Shown: positions 16,594 through 26,416 of the stretch, one piece after another
Layout of the letters: every line of letters begins with the position of its first letter
Position numbering within the stretch: position 1 is the first letter of the stretch
Assembly (NCBI GenBank): GCA_944392785.1
Contig: CALXXW010000001.1
Coordinates: forward strand, 1-43,655
Direction of reading: 5' to 3'
From: an uncultured Alphaproteobacteria bacterium
GTDB taxonomy: Bacteria > Pseudomonadota > Alphaproteobacteria > CAAHEQ01 > UBA3637
DNA: 43,655 nt
Program-made: the position numbers and the translations under genes
Notes under the pieces: generated by a model
What the model was told of the DNA's origin: nothing
The model's input: only the letters and a program-made list of their open reading frames with translations
Databases searched by the model: none

Positions 16594-18417
16594 TTAATCC
16601 TCTTCCTTCCGACGTTCAAATTTACGGCGCTCATTACTATCTAAGAGTTTTTTGCGCAACCGGATATTTTTAGGTGTCACCTCGACCAATTCATCATCTG
16701 CGATATAGGCCAGCGCTGCCTCCAGCGTTATTTGCACAGGCGGGATTAACGCGACAGCCTCATCTTTTCCGGCGGCACGCATATTGGTCAGTTTTTTACC
16801 CTTTATCGGATTGACCTCAATATCCCCCGGTTTGGCATTAGCTCCGATGATCATTCCTTCATATACAGAGACTCCGGCAGGTATAAACAGGGGTCCTCTC
16901 TCTTGAATATTCCACAAAGCATACGCGACGGACTTACCGGCTTCCGTTGAAATCAACACACCGTTTCGACGCCCTGTAATAGGTCCTTTATACGGTTCAT
17001 AACTGTGAAACAAACGGTTCATGACACCGGTTCCGCAGGTATCTGTTAAAAATTCACTGTGATATCCGATTAACCCGCGTGAGGGGGCCAAGAAAACCAA
17101 TCGGGTCTTGCCGCCATTGGGATTCATTTCCAACAGATCTGCTTTTCTGAGGTTCATTTTTTCAATAACGACGCCGCTGAAAGCTTCATCAACATCGATC
17201 ACCACCTCTTCCACCGGCTCCAACTTACGTCCGGCTTCATCTTCATGGAAGACGACGCGGGGACGCGATACGGACAGCTCATATCCCTCTCGACGCATGG
17301 TTTCGATCAAGATACCCAGTTGCAATTCTCCTCGTCCGGCCACTTCGAATGCATCGGTTGTCTCTGTGCGTGAGATACGTAAAGCGATATTACCTTCGGC
17401 CTCTTTTTTCAAGCGATCCCAAATCATACGAGAGGTCACCTTATCTCCCTCTGTACCAGCTAACGGCGAAGTATTAATCGAAAACGTCATTGCCAGTGTT
17501 GGTGGATCGATAGGCAACGCATGCAAAGGCTCTGTCACCAAGGCATCACATAAAGTATCGGCCACTGTGGCATGGGTAAATCCGGCGATACTGACAATAT
17601 CACCGGCCACACCTTCATCAATGGGCTGACGTTTTAAACCGCGAAAAGCCAAGATTTTGCTGGCCCGAGCATTTTCGACCAGATGTCCCTCTCGGGATAA
17701 AGCCTTAATCATTTGATTGGTTTTAATTTTTCCTGAAACGATACGTCCTGTTAAAATACGTCCGACGAACGGATCTGCCTCCAACGTTGTCACCAACATT
17801 TTGAAAGGTCCCGCTTCATCACATTCGGGAGCCGGGACATGCGACAGAATTTTCTCCACCAAAGGGGAAATATCTTTACGTTCATCGGCCAAATCATTGA
17901 TAGCCCATCCTTCACGTCCCGAAGCGAACAAAGTTGGGAAATCCAATTGTTCATCAGTTGCACCCAAGCTGGCGAACAGGTCAAAAATTTCATTTAAGAC
18001 CTCGATTGGACGCGCATCGGCTCGATCGATTTTATTGATAACGACAATAGGACGAAGCCCCAGCTTTAAAGCTTTACCCACCACAAATTTTGTCTGAGGC
18101 AAAGGTCCTTCGGCGGCATCGACCAAGACGATAACACCATCTACCATCGACAGGATTCGTTCAACTTCACCGCCAAAGTCAGCATGCCCCGGCGTATCGA
18201 CAATATTGATACGAGTTCCTTTCCAATCAATTGAGGTACATTTCGCAAAAATCGTGATTCCACGCTCACGTTCCAAATCTCCCGAGTCCATAGCACATGT
18301 TGCCACCTGTTGATTATCTCGAAAGACACCGCTTTGACGTAAAAACGCATCGACAAATGTTGTTTTACCATGGTCAACGTGAGCAATAATCGCAATATTT
18401 CTGATATCCTGTGTCAT
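16594..18417 (-). CDS. typA: Ribosome-associated GTPase TypA/BipA
   Basis: A 607-residue translational GTPase related to EF-G, involved in 50S assembly and stress or low-temperature adaptation. G1 is A12-H-V-D-H-G-K-T19. A switch [10 protein letters not shown] follows, then the N-K-I-D specificity motif, domain II, domain III/V EF-G-like folds, and the BipA-specific C-terminal domain ([23 protein letters not shown]). The length is typical. AAAGGA precedes the ATG. It has its own promoter, although the upstream autotransporter gene is on the same strand. Confidence 0.96.
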   Translation of the reverse strand: MTQDIRNIAIIAHVDHGKTTFVDAFLRQSGVFRDNQQVATCAMDSGDLERERGITIFAKCTSIDWKGTRINIVDTPGHADFGGEVERILSMVDGVIVLVDAAEGPLPQTKFVVGKALKLGLRPIVVINKIDRADARPIEVLNEIFDLFASLGATDEQLDFPTLFASGREGWAINDLADERKDISPLVEKILSHVPAPECDEAGPFKMLVTTLEADPFVGRILTGRIVSGKIKTNQMIKALSREGHLVENARASKILAFRGLKRQPIDEGVAGDIVSIAGFTHATVADTLCDALVTEPLHALPIDPPTLAMTFSINTSPLAGTEGDKVTSRMIWDRLKKEAEGNIALRISRTETTDAFEVAGRGELQLGILIETMRREGYELSVSRPRVVFHEDEAGRKLEPVEEVVIDVDEAFSGVVIEKMNLRKADLLEMNPNGGKTRLVFLAPSRGLIGYHSEFLTDTCGTGVMNRLFHSYEPYKGPITGRRNGVLISTEAGKSVAYALWNIQERGPLFIPAGVSVYEGMIIGANAKPGDIEVNPIKGKKLTNMRAAGKDEAVALIPPVQITLEAALAYIADDELVEVTPKNIRLRKKLLDSNERRKFERRKEED

Positions 18418-18453
18418 ATAAATCCTTTTTTGAACATCTTGTGAATGCCAAAG

Positions 18454-18482
18454 AATATAGCATATTTTGTCCTCTTTGTCCA
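18454..18482 (-). promoter_or_regulatory. typA promoter (TGGACA-17-TATATT)
   Basis: On the minus strand: TGGACA (18482-18477), 17-bp spacer, TATATT (18459-18454). The leader is about 30 bases with AAAAAAGGA before the ATG at 18417. Confidence 0.65.
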
Positions 18483-18608
18483 GAGGCTTTTCTGTTTTTT
18501 TTACAAAAACAACCCTTTGATATTCCTAGATTCCTGATGGATATCAAGGAGAAGGAGCTTCAACAGAAAGCGATCGTTTTCCGCCAAAGCCCGCTTGATG
18601 TTTCGCCT

Positions 18609-21600
18609 TTAGAAGTTGAAACGAATGCCCGCCCGCAGTTGAGAACGTGTATCACTTTCAATAAACGACACGAACTCTGTTGACAACGTCAAGTTCTGCC
18701 ATTCATATTCAGCTGACACCGAGACCAATCCTCTGCTTCGTTCGGTTGGAATACCTCGTATGCTATAAAGTCCCTGCATTCCTTGAACAGATGCCCGCAC
18801 ATCATGCGCCGGATTTAAAAACTCGCGGTAATAACTTCCCCCGGCACGAATACCCAGCTTATGTCCTTCGGCCAACGTCATATCCTTACGCGCATAAAGT
18901 CCGATTCCTCCTTCAATTGAGGTATACATTTGACGCTTCAAGGTAATACCGCCGATCCCGCTTTCATGGATTTTATCTTGCATATACCCTAACAAGTTCA
19001 GCTCTATTGTTGGCTCCAGCGTCACGAATCCCGCCTGATATTGTCGCCGAATTTCATTAGCAACCCCAAAAATCCAACTATCCGGACGTCCTGTATAATG
19101 ATGGCCACCGGCATAGCGTTTATATTTGCTATCCGCATACCCAATTCGCGGCGTTGCCACCAATGTTGTTGTATCGTCAATTTGGAAAGTTGACGGGAAA
19201 AATACCTGCACCATTAAATCATTACGGGTCGCATCATTATCGTAATCGGAATATAAATGCGTCACACTTAATCCCCAGCCGGCTCGTGTTTTTTTCCCAA
19301 CCTTTTTATCAAACAATCCGTAAATAGAGTTAGCAAAATCGTCATAACCGGTGATCACGCCTTTTGTTTGACGATGCTGGTATAACAGGTCATACGCAAC
19401 GATTGAACGCGTATCGCCCCGAGTCGTGAACAACTCCTCATTAATGGCTCGGTTGATACTGCGCATAACACCGAAATTTTCTTGTTGTAAAACAGGTAGG
19501 ATGTCCGATCCGGTCAAAGCTGCCGTCGCCTTTTCAATATCTGAAGCAGAGGACAGTGTTTTAACCTGTTCAAAAAAGGCTGCATTTGCCCCAAGCGCAT
19601 AATTTTGATTTAAAAATTCGGCCATTTCTTGATCCGCCATCACCTGATCAAAGCCGTTAAATGTCATCACCACATCCGTCGCACCGGCGGCATTTTGAAC
19701 GGTGCTGGCCGTAAAGAGCGGCGTTGTTGAAAGCAGTGTTAAACCGGACATATCTTCTGCTTCCAGAGCACTTTCCTGAACATAGGTTGTTTCAAATCCC
19801 TTAGAGACCGTATTTCCGGAAACATATAAAAGACCAGAGATTGTTTCGGCACGGAAGACACCTCCGTCTGATAACGTCGTCGTTCCCAATTCATCAAAAT
19901 TCAATGTGCCGACAACGGTTAATTCTCCGGCATTATCCAGATCCGCCTGTCCGCTTAACGCATTCTGAGCCGAACCATAGACCGTTATTTTCCCGGTGTT
20001 GGTGATACTGGCTCCCGCAACGCCGTAAATACCATAAGCCGAGCCACTCGCACATGTTCCATCCAAACATGTAATGGTAATATCTCCGCTATTATTCAAA
20101 CTGGCCCCGGACTCCAGATAAATTCCATAAGCCTGACCACCCACCGCATTGGAAATGTTAATAGCCCCCGTATTTGTAATGCTACCGCCTTTAGCATAAA
20201 TACCATACACGCTACCGCTGACCTCTGTATTTAAATTCGTCATGTTAATCGTGCCCGAATTCTGCACAGAACCGGAACCATTGTTATAAATACCATAGGC
20301 GCTATTTCCACCTGTGTTCATTACGGTAATATCCCCCGAATTAGTCAAGCTACCGGTCGCGTCATTATAAAGTGCAACAACCGACCCGTTATAATTGCTC
20401 CAACCGTTCTCTGCCCAATCTTGCGCATCATTCATGATAATATCGGCCTGATTGGTTGTCGTGGCATTACCGTCTTGATAGACGCCGTATGCCGGGCTGA
20501 TACCATAGCTGTTATTTTTTATGGTTGTCCCGGCCGCCGTTGTAATTTGGCCGCCGTTCGCATAAATACCATATGTTGTATACTGAGGATCCTCATTTGC
20601 ATTACCTCGGTAGGATAAGGTCACATCGGCATTAGAGGTGACAGCACCACCGGCAGTATAAAGTCCTGCGATGACACGCCCGCCGGAAGGAGCAATCACA
20701 CCCGTTTCACGGTCAATCGACACGACTCCGTCATTGATAATACTTCCCGAACCGGCATAAATACCATAGACGTTTCCTTCACTGTCTCCTGGCAAGAAAG
20801 TGATTGTTCCGCTATTGGTGATTGTTCCGCTGCCGCCGTAAATACCGGCACTTTGTGTCGTGTTTTTTCCATTGGTCTGTTCAATCGTGATATTCCCTTG
20901 GTTATTGATTTGAGCATTTGTCTGAATACCGATGGCAGTTCCGCTGAAATCCACCTCAACACTTAAATCCCCACTGTTTTGAACGGCACCGGTGGCGAAT
21001 AAAGCCACATTTTCCGAGGTCGTCGTATAGGTCGAAACACCGGTATTGCTGACAGACACATCTCCTGTGTTGTTCAGCGAGCCCGAAGCATAAATACCAT
21101 ACGTATCTCCCAAGCTGCTGTTGACCGCATTGGCCGCTATTGTCCCATTATTTACCACAGATCCTGCGGACCAAATACCAGCAATCAAGCCTTGCGTCGT
21201 CGCCGTTCCCGTTGCCGTAATGGATCCGTAATTATTAAGGGAAACAGAAGCATTTGTACCCAGCTCTTGGAAAATGCCATACACACCCGTTAATTGACGC
21301 GACGCATTCACGACGATTGTGCCGCCAGATGTATCTTGAGCCCCATTATCCAACAGAAAAGCATTCGTGTGAATACCACTCAGGACATCGGCCGTTGTTC
21401 CACCGCTTTGAGAGACCGAAATAGCCCCCGTATTTGATAGGGTGAGATGATGACTAGAACAGTGCTCCATAGCCTCAATTCCCGAGGTATTTCCGGCATT
21501 GGTTGTACTACCTGTTTTAGAAACCGTAATGGCGCCCGAATTGATATTGTTCAGCATTTGCGTTTGAATACCAAACGTCTGTCCTCCGCTTTCATTGGAT

Positions 21601-23897
21601 ACGGAAATCGCTCCGCTGTTATTCAATGTATTACCATTGCCTTGATTATTGACAGAGCTGGTCGAGTTAATCACATTCAAAGCATAAATACCGACCACAT
21701 CGTCTGTGCCTGCTCCTGTACGTTCGACGGCAACATCGCCGCTATTCGTCAAATTTCGGAACCCTGCCGCGACTGACACGGTTCCATTGCTGTAGATACC
21801 ATATGCGGCTCCTGAACCGGCATGAGATACCTCTATGTCACTGGCATTGGTCAAGGTATAGGCTATAGACGAGGCCGCTTGTGATTGAATCCCATAGACA
21901 TCTGCCGCCGCCGTTGCCGCCAGTTGAGAGACGGAAATCGTGCCACCGCTATTTTGAATGGTCTGAGCATTTGTCATGATCCCGACGACCAACTCGGAGG
22001 TCTCTTCACTACTGACGGTAATGTCACCACTGTTTTGAACGGTTGCCGCACTGGAGGTTGCTTGCATACCATAGACATTTTCATTAACAGGGATAGGGTT
22101 TTCTGCATCTTCTTCCGAATCTTGTGCTGCCGATTGTTCAACATTCACCAACAAACTACCCGTGTTTTGAATCACGCCGCTTCCTGATGATGACAGACCA
22201 TAAGTATCCCCCCCGCCCGAGGTTGTCACACTGACGATGCCATAATTATTCAGCGTATTATTCGCTTGCATCCCATAGGTCACTCCGGAGCCCGTATTGG
22301 CAATCGTCATCGTCCCGGCATTATAGATAGTACCTCCTGAGGCCTGAGCCCCATACACGGTCGCCGCCCCCTCGTTTGTCAGCGTCACGGTGCCAAGATT
22401 ACGTATTTCAGCATTATTTGTGGCGAATAACCCATAAAAATCCTGTCCTCCCGGTTGGCTACCAACCGCAATTTTCGTCAAATTAATCGTTCCGTAATTC
22501 CCCACAAGTGTACCGGCTCCCGAAGCATTCACGCCATAAGAGACCGCCGTCCCGACCGTTTGTAATTCAATCAACCCACTGTTATCAACTTGAGCCCCGT
22601 TTTGCGCCAAAATACCCAAGGCCGCCGCCGCACCCGTTCCTGACGTTGTATTGTTGACGATACTGCCCTCTTCCGTATTTAATACGAACGTATTTTGTCC
22701 GTTGGCACTGATACCATATTGGGCATAACTTTGCATATTGATGGCTGCCGCATTCACAACCACGACATTTTCTTCCCGCCCGTCCGTTCCGACAAAGGCT
22801 TTGACCTGAATAGCCGGCACATTATATTGTAAATTAAAATCTTGATCTTCACGGATATTGATAAAGTTTTGCTGTTGATCGATGTTATTGATAATAATTA
22901 AATTTGTTCCATGGACTAAATCCGGATCATCGGCATCGACACCATCCAAATCTCGAATACATTGATCGTTAACACGCACATAACCTTCGGTACAAACGAA
23001 CCCATGAAGACGATCTACCTCCGAAGCATCTTCTCCCGGCTGAGTGGCATTATCCGGCAGCGGCTGACAACTTTGTCCGTTCCAGTACTGATCCGTCGGG
23101 CACGGGAGCGCGCAGGTTGGACCAAACCATCCCTCCGAGCATTGACAGACGGCTCCAACCTGTGTCCCCCCATTCAAACAGGTCAATTCGGGATAGCAAA
23201 CACCATTACTCATAGCATATCCCGGCAAACACGTTTCACAGTTTGTGGCGTGATTATGTCCCGTATTACACACACAGTTTATACCCACTTGATGCGCATT
23301 TGCCCCACAATCAAGTTGAATCAAGGTACATCCGACGGTCGGGTCTCCTTCATACCCCGTCAAGCACACACAGCTGCCGGCCTGAGCATAAGCATTGGCA
23401 CCGCATTCTAAGACATCATACTTTTTTCCGCCACCACCGCCATCGGCCGCCGAGACGGCAACAGCGACACCACCGGCCAACAAGGCAATCCCGGCCGTAT
23501 TCAAGACCACACTTGTTGTGCGTCCCAACCCTTCGGTTGTTTTTTGAATTCCCCGTTTTTCGGCATACGTCATCGGACGATTAGGATCGGCAATATAAGA
23601 TTTAGCGCAAGGGTGATTCCGATCAGCGCCCAATTTTATCAATAAAGTTACCGCATGAGCTTCTTTTTCCCGCATGGCATGGCAAAGAGCCGTCTCACCG
23701 TCTTCATTTTCACTATCCAAGGCATATCCTTGGTATTGTAAATCGCGAATACCGCGGCTATCCCCCTTCAGAGCCAAGCGATAAAAGGCATCTTCTGCCG
23801 AGGCCGATGACATCTGAGCCCATCCCGGGAAAGCCAACAGGCTTACCAGAAAAACAAACCCGATTTCTGCCCATGAAACGATTATTTTACGCCGCAT
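18609..23897 (-). CDS. Giant autotransporter with ankyrin-like and EGF-like N-terminal modules
   Basis: A 1762-residue type V-secreted protein. Residues 1-27 are a Sec signal ending FPGWA. Residues about 30-105 resemble ankyrin repeats (EDAFYRLALKGDSRGIRDL; GETALCHAM; AVTLLIKLGAD). A hydrophobic stretch (about 125-145, VVLNTAGIALLAGGVAVAVSAA) and a GGGGG linker follow. Residues about 155-300 hold several cysteine-rich EGF-like units. About 340-1440 is a long beta-helical passenger built of repeats such as YGIYANG, ITNTGAI and NSGDI. The last 280 or so residues are an autotransporter beta-barrel ending in aromatic GIRFNF. The ATG at 23897 is chosen because GGGGGAATTT precedes it; an upstream in-frame ATG at 23930 would put non-signal residues first. 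Probable surface adhesin; ligand unknown. Confidence 0.9.
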   Translation of the reverse strand: MRRKIIVSWAEIGFVFLVSLLAFPGWAQMSSASAEDAFYRLALKGDSRGIRDLQYQGYALDSENEDGETALCHAMREKEAHAVTLLIKLGADRNHPCAKSYIADPNRPMTYAEKRGIQKTTEGLGRTTSVVLNTAGIALLAGGVAVAVSAADGGGGGKKYDVLECGANAYAQAGSCVCLTGYEGDPTVGCTLIQLDCGANAHQVGINCVCNTGHNHATNCETCLPGYAMSNGVCYPELTCLNGGTQVGAVCQCSEGWFGPTCALPCPTDQYWNGQSCQPLPDNATQPGEDASEVDRLHGFVCTEGYVRVNDQCIRDLDGVDADDPDLVHGTNLIIINNIDQQQNFINIREDQDFNLQYNVPAIQVKAFVGTDGREENVVVVNAAAINMQSYAQYGISANGQNTFVLNTEEGSIVNNTTSGTGAAAALGILAQNGAQVDNSGLIELQTVGTAVSYGVNASGAGTLVGNYGTINLTKIAVGSQPGGQDFYGLFATNNAEIRNLGTVTLTNEGAATVYGAQASGGTIYNAGTMTIANTGSGVTYGMQANNTLNNYGIVSVTTSGGGDTYGLSSSGSGVIQNTGSLLVNVEQSAAQDSEEDAENPIPVNENVYGMQATSSAATVQNSGDITVSSEETSELVVGIMTNAQTIQNSGGTISVSQLAATAAADVYGIQSQAASSIAYTLTNASDIEVSHAGSGAAYGIYSNGTVSVAAGFRNLTNSGDVAVERTGAGTDDVVGIYALNVINSTSSVNNQGNGNTLNNSGAISVSNESGGQTFGIQTQMLNNINSGAITVSKTGSTTNAGNTSGIEAMEHCSSHHLTLSNTGAISVSQSGGTTADVLSGIHTNAFLLDNGAQDTSGGTIVVNASRQLTGVYGIFQELGTNASVSLNNYGSITATGTATTQGLIAGIWSAGSVVNNGTIAANAVNSSLGDTYGIYASGSLNNTGDVSVSNTGVSTYTTTSENVALFATGAVQNSGDLSVEVDFSGTAIGIQTNAQINNQGNITIEQTNGKNTTQSAGIYGGSGTITNSGTITFLPGDSEGNVYGIYAGSGSIINDGVVSIDRETGVIAPSGGRVIAGLYTAGGAVTSNADVTLSYRGNANEDPQYTTYGIYANGGQITTAAGTTIKNNSYGISPAYGVYQDGNATTTNQADIIMNDAQDWAENGWSNYNGSVVALYNDATGSLTNSGDITVMNTGGNSAYGIYNNGSGSVQNSGTINMTNLNTEVSGSVYGIYAKGGSITNTGAINISNAVGGQAYGIYLESGASLNNSGDITITCLDGTCASGSAYGIYGVAGASITNTGKITVYGSAQNALSGQADLDNAGELTVVGTLNFDELGTTTLSDGGVFRAETISGLLYVSGNTVSKGFETTYVQESALEAEDMSGLTLLSTTPLFTASTVQNAAGATDVVMTFNGFDQVMADQEMAEFLNQNYALGANAAFFEQVKTLSSASDIEKATAALTGSDILPVLQQENFGVMRSINRAINEELFTTRGDTRSIVAYDLLYQHRQTKGVITGYDDFANSIYGLFDKKVGKKTRAGWGLSVTHLYSDYDNDATRNDLMVQVFFPSTFQIDDTTTLVATPRIGYADSKYKRYAGGHHYTGRPDSWIFGVANEIRRQYQAGFVTLEPTIELNLLGYMQDKIHESGIGGITLKRQMYTSIEGGIGLYARKDMTLAEGHKLGIRAGGSYYREFLNPAHDVRASVQGMQGLYSIRGIPTERSRGLVSVSAEYEWQNLTLSTEFVSFIESDTRSQLRAGIRFNF

Positions 23898-23925
23898 AAA
23901 TTCCCCCGTCCAAAACGTGAACATA

Positions 23926-23971
23926 CACATGTGGTCGACTATACCAAAAAGAATGTTAATTTTTAGTTAAC
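23926..23971 (-). promoter_or_regulatory. Region upstream of the giant autotransporter: -10-like box and small hairpin
   Basis: On the minus strand a TATAGT box lies about 35-45 bases before the ATG without a good -35, which may indicate activator dependence. Just upstream, GTTAA (23955-23959) and TTAAC (23967-23971) form a weak hairpin that may end the glycosyltransferase operon. Confidence 0.35.
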
Positions 23972-23999
23972 GACCGATTTCTTGGCAAGCGCTTTCCCC

Positions 24000-25172
24000 T
24001 CACTCAAAAAGCTTCGGAGGATTTTCTCGATACCCAAAGGAATCTTCTTGCCATTCATATACCTCTTCACGACCGTCTTCCCATTGAACGACCAAATAGC
24101 GATCATCTTGAAACAAAACGGTTGCCGTATCGCCATTGCTTTCACGGCGATATCGTCCGGGGCCATGGGGGATAAAGTTATCCAACCATAATTTATGCTT
24201 GATATACAAACTTCCCGGCGGCAGATTTTCCTCTGTGCACTCTTTACGATACGTGAATTCCAAAGCCTCCTCAGAAATAATGTGACGTTGTTGATTCGCC
24301 GGTATCATACGAGCCATCAATTCACATCGAGACAACGATGCCGCCTCTTCCGGCGTAATTCCAAAACGCCCGAGCAGACGTGCCGAAACACGTTCTCTTC
24401 CTTGTTGAATCGCCCGATAGTAATCGGCTGTATTCGTCCGATGACGCCGAATAATAAGCAACGGCTCACTCATCATCTCCAGACGCCCGCCGGCCATCAA
24501 GACCTGTGCCCACATATCATAATCTTCCGAGCTGATCATCTCTTCATCGTATCGAATGCCATGACGTTCTATGAAATCGCGACGAATCAAGCCCAAATGC
24601 GTATAATAATTTCCAAAATTCATAAGCACTTCTTCTCGCGGGGGCGGCACCCAGTTATTAACCGAGCCTTTATCTGTTTTGATATAGACGGAATTAACGG
24701 CTGTTGCGGCCGGATTATTTTCTAAGTAGGCGACGGATTTTTGCAACCGCTCCGGCAAAGAAATATCATCACTGTCCATAATAGCGATATACGTTCCGTG
24801 CGCTATATCATTTCCATCATTCCGACTTTTGGAAATGCCTTGATTTTCCGGGTGACGCAACAAGATGATTCGAGAATCAAGCGCCTCAAAATCTTTCAAC
24901 AGTTCCCACGTATCATCTGTCGAACCGTCATCGACAATAATGAATTCAAAATCATCCCACGTCTGCCCCAAAATAGAATTCACGGCGCGAGGCAACATCT
25001 CAACCCGATTATAAACCGGCATCACCACCGACACCGTCGGCGGATTCACCGTAAACCACAACCGACGCCAGCCTGACGGCCAAATGAACCTTATCGTCAT
25101 TAAGGTCCCGACACAAAGAAACAGCAGAAGGGCAAATACATAATATCTTCGTTTTATTTTTCTGGTTTGCAT
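24000..25172 (-). CDS. Membrane-anchored family 2 glycosyltransferase
   Basis: 390 residues. One N-terminal membrane anchor (about 10-30, YVFALLLFLCVGTLMTIRFIW) is followed by a GT-A catalytic domain: SVVMPVYNRVEMLPRAVNSIL, VDDGSTD for nucleotide binding, and the metal-binding D-x-D segment MDSDD. A later SSEDYDMW segment supplies the likely catalytic acidic residue. The C-terminal 100 residues (EESIGYR-like, with VVQWEDGREEVYEW) match no domain I know. The donor and acceptor sugars cannot be deduced. The ATG is 3 bp after the yqgE stop, so it ends the TIGR02300-yqgE operon. There is no polysaccharide gene cluster around it; two further orphan glycosyltransferases occur at 28741 and 35208. 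Confidence 0.85.
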   Translation of the reverse strand: MQTRKIKRRYYVFALLLFLCVGTLMTIRFIWPSGWRRLWFTVNPPTVSVVMPVYNRVEMLPRAVNSILGQTWDDFEFIIVDDGSTDDTWELLKDFEALDSRIILLRHPENQGISKSRNDGNDIAHGTYIAIMDSDDISLPERLQKSVAYLENNPAATAVNSVYIKTDKGSVNNWVPPPREEVLMNFGNYYTHLGLIRRDFIERHGIRYDEEMISSEDYDMWAQVLMAGGRLEMMSEPLLIIRRHRTNTADYYRAIQQGRERVSARLLGRFGITPEEAASLSRCELMARMIPANQQRHIISEEALEFTYRKECTEENLPPGSLYIKHKLWLDNFIPHGPGRYRRESNGDTATVLFQDDRYLVVQWEDGREEVYEWQEDSFGYRENPPKLFE

Positions 25173-25175
25173 GTT

Positions 25176-25745
25176 CTAGGCCTTTCCAAAGTCCGACGAT
25201 AAATAAAGAGCATCGACACCCAAGCGCTCTAACGCCCGTTTCCAACGTTCATGATAAGGCGTCTGGAACAGAATAACCGGATCTGCCGGTGTTGTCAACC
25301 ACACATTATCCATCACCTCATCCTCCAATTGCCCTGCGATCCACGTAGCACATCCCAGCGCGATCAGAAAATGAGAAGGGCCGGTATGATCTGCGATAGC
25401 CTCTAACACCTCTTGAGTCGATGTGACGAATGAATTGGCACCGGCCGCCAGTGTGGTAGCATGAAGCCAGTCTCCCGAATGCAAAACAAAACCTCGAGAA
25501 GTCTCTGCCGGCCCTCCCAACAAAATACGTATATCCTGCTGATGCGTTGATAGCGGCAAATGTAGTTGTTTCAAAATATCCTCAAAGGTCAGCTGTTCGG
25601 CGGGCCGATTGATTACCAAGCCGACGGCTCCTTTTTCCGGTGTATGCTCAAGGATATAAACGACGGCTTTGTCAAATCGAACATCGTCAATGCCCGGCAT
25701 GGCAATCAGGAATTGTCCGGCCAAAGAGGTCCATTCATGCGCCAT
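25176..25745 (-). CDS. yqgE: YqgE/AlgH family protein (UPF0301)
   Basis: A 189-residue protein of the YqgE/AlgH (DUF179) family: the N-terminal LAGQFLIAMPGIDDVRFDKAVVYI, then GAVGLVINRP, and central ILLGGPAETSRGFVLHS, followed by LGCATWIAGQLEDE. Family members are conserved cytoplasmic proteins of uncertain biochemical function; AlgH was linked to alginate regulation in Pseudomonas. The ATG at 25745 is one base after the TIGR02300-like stop (TAA-T-ATG), which indicates translational coupling and rules out the slightly longer start inside the upstream gene. Confidence 0.92.
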   Translation of the reverse strand: MAHEWTSLAGQFLIAMPGIDDVRFDKAVVYILEHTPEKGAVGLVINRPAEQLTFEDILKQLHLPLSTHQQDIRILLGGPAETSRGFVLHSGDWLHATTLAAGANSFVTSTQEVLEAIADHTGPSHFLIALGCATWIAGQLEDEVMDNVWLTTPADPVILFQTPYHERWKRALERLGVDALYLSSDFGKA

Positions 25746-25746
25746 A

Positions 25747-26103
25747 TTATTCGCTTTTTTCATCCTCATATGTTTCCATGAGGCCGTTTAAATTTTCATT
25801 TTCCGTTAAATCTTCTTCGTCATCCAGGATTTCCATTTCATCGTCATCACCGATTTCGTCTTCGCCCAACGGGACATCTTCGGTCATCCGCAGCAAAGCC
25901 TCTTCATCCAAATCCTCATCGTCTAATCTGGGGGCTGCTTTTTTAGCCAATTTCAACAAAGATTTATTTTTTGCCTCGGCATACGAATCAACAGAATACG
26001 TTTCCTGACACTTGGGACACGAAAACTCCTGTTGCCGCATATCATAGAAAAAAGCCCCACATTTTAGGCATTTACGTTTCATTCCCCATTCTGGTTTAAC
26101 CAT
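25747..26103 (-). CDS. FYDLN-acid zinc-ribbon protein (TIGR02300 family)
   Basis: 118 residues. The N-terminus carries a zinc ribbon with C-L-K-C and C-P-K-C, including the family signature GAFFYDM, the counterpart of FYDLN. The C-terminal half is extremely acidic (DDEDLDEEALL, EDEIGDDDEMEILDDEED). This architecture is the TIGR02300 family found in alphaproteobacteria; function unknown. The start at 26103 is supported by AAGAAAGGAAATAAC. In many alphaproteobacteria the family lies beside aroA-cmk-rpsA. Here rpsA is adjacent but divergent, and aroA and cmk are absent from the interval. Confidence 0.85.
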   Translation of the reverse strand: MVKPEWGMKRKCLKCGAFFYDMRQQEFSCPKCQETYSVDSYAEAKNKSLLKLAKKAAPRLDDEDLDEEALLRMTEDVPLGEDEIGDDDEMEILDDEEDLTENENLNGLMETYEDEKSE

Positions 26104-26220
26104 GTTATTTCCTTTCTTGTTTTTACTTTTATTCTTGTGCCTTTGACACATTCCAAAGCATTTGTCAACAAAAAAGAAAAGAGCCGCCTCTTTTTTTTAG
26201 GGGGAGATGGGATTAATAAC

Positions 26221-26249
26221 TTGCTTTTTCAATCTTTTTATGATAGACT
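26221..26249 (+). promoter_or_regulatory. rpsA promoter (TTGCTT-17-TAGACT)
   Basis: TTGCTT at 26221-26226, 17-bp spacer, TAGACT at 26244-26249. The predicted start near 26256 leaves a leader of almost 150 bases before rpsA, and an ATG (26258) lies right at the start. Confidence 0.6.
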
Positions 26250-26257
26250 CACCACGG

Positions 26258-26416
26258 ATGAAAGATCCACAAGCAACTTTTTATCGATGCCCGAAAGGGT
26301 GCTTGGTGTTCAGGAAAGGGCATTTAACAAGTCCACAAAGCCTTTTAATTATTCGTTTAAAAGAGCTTTTGTCGGCCAACAACAATTATTGGAAATATAT
26401 TTATGACACAAATTGA
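26258..26416 (+). CDS. Possible 52-residue upstream ORF overlapping rpsA
   Basis: An ORF begins with ATG about 2 bases from the predicted rpsA transcription start and ends with TGA 14 bases inside rpsA, in another frame. The product begins MKDPQATFYRCPKGC and ends YWKYIYDTN; it is basic, has a CPKGC pair and no membrane segment. It would be read from a leaderless mRNA, and its terminating ribosomes would stop over the rpsA start, suggesting translational coupling or autoregulation by S1. I do not recognise the protein; the ORF may be fortuitous. Confidence 0.4.
   Translation: MKDPQATFYRCPKGCLVFRKGHLTSPQSLLIIRLKELLSANNNYWKYIYDTN

Noticed and set aside
19900-22200. Long plus-strand open frames within the giant autotransporter
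   Set aside because: They are antisense to the repetitive passenger and reflect its biased codons; they lack promoters and recognisable domains.
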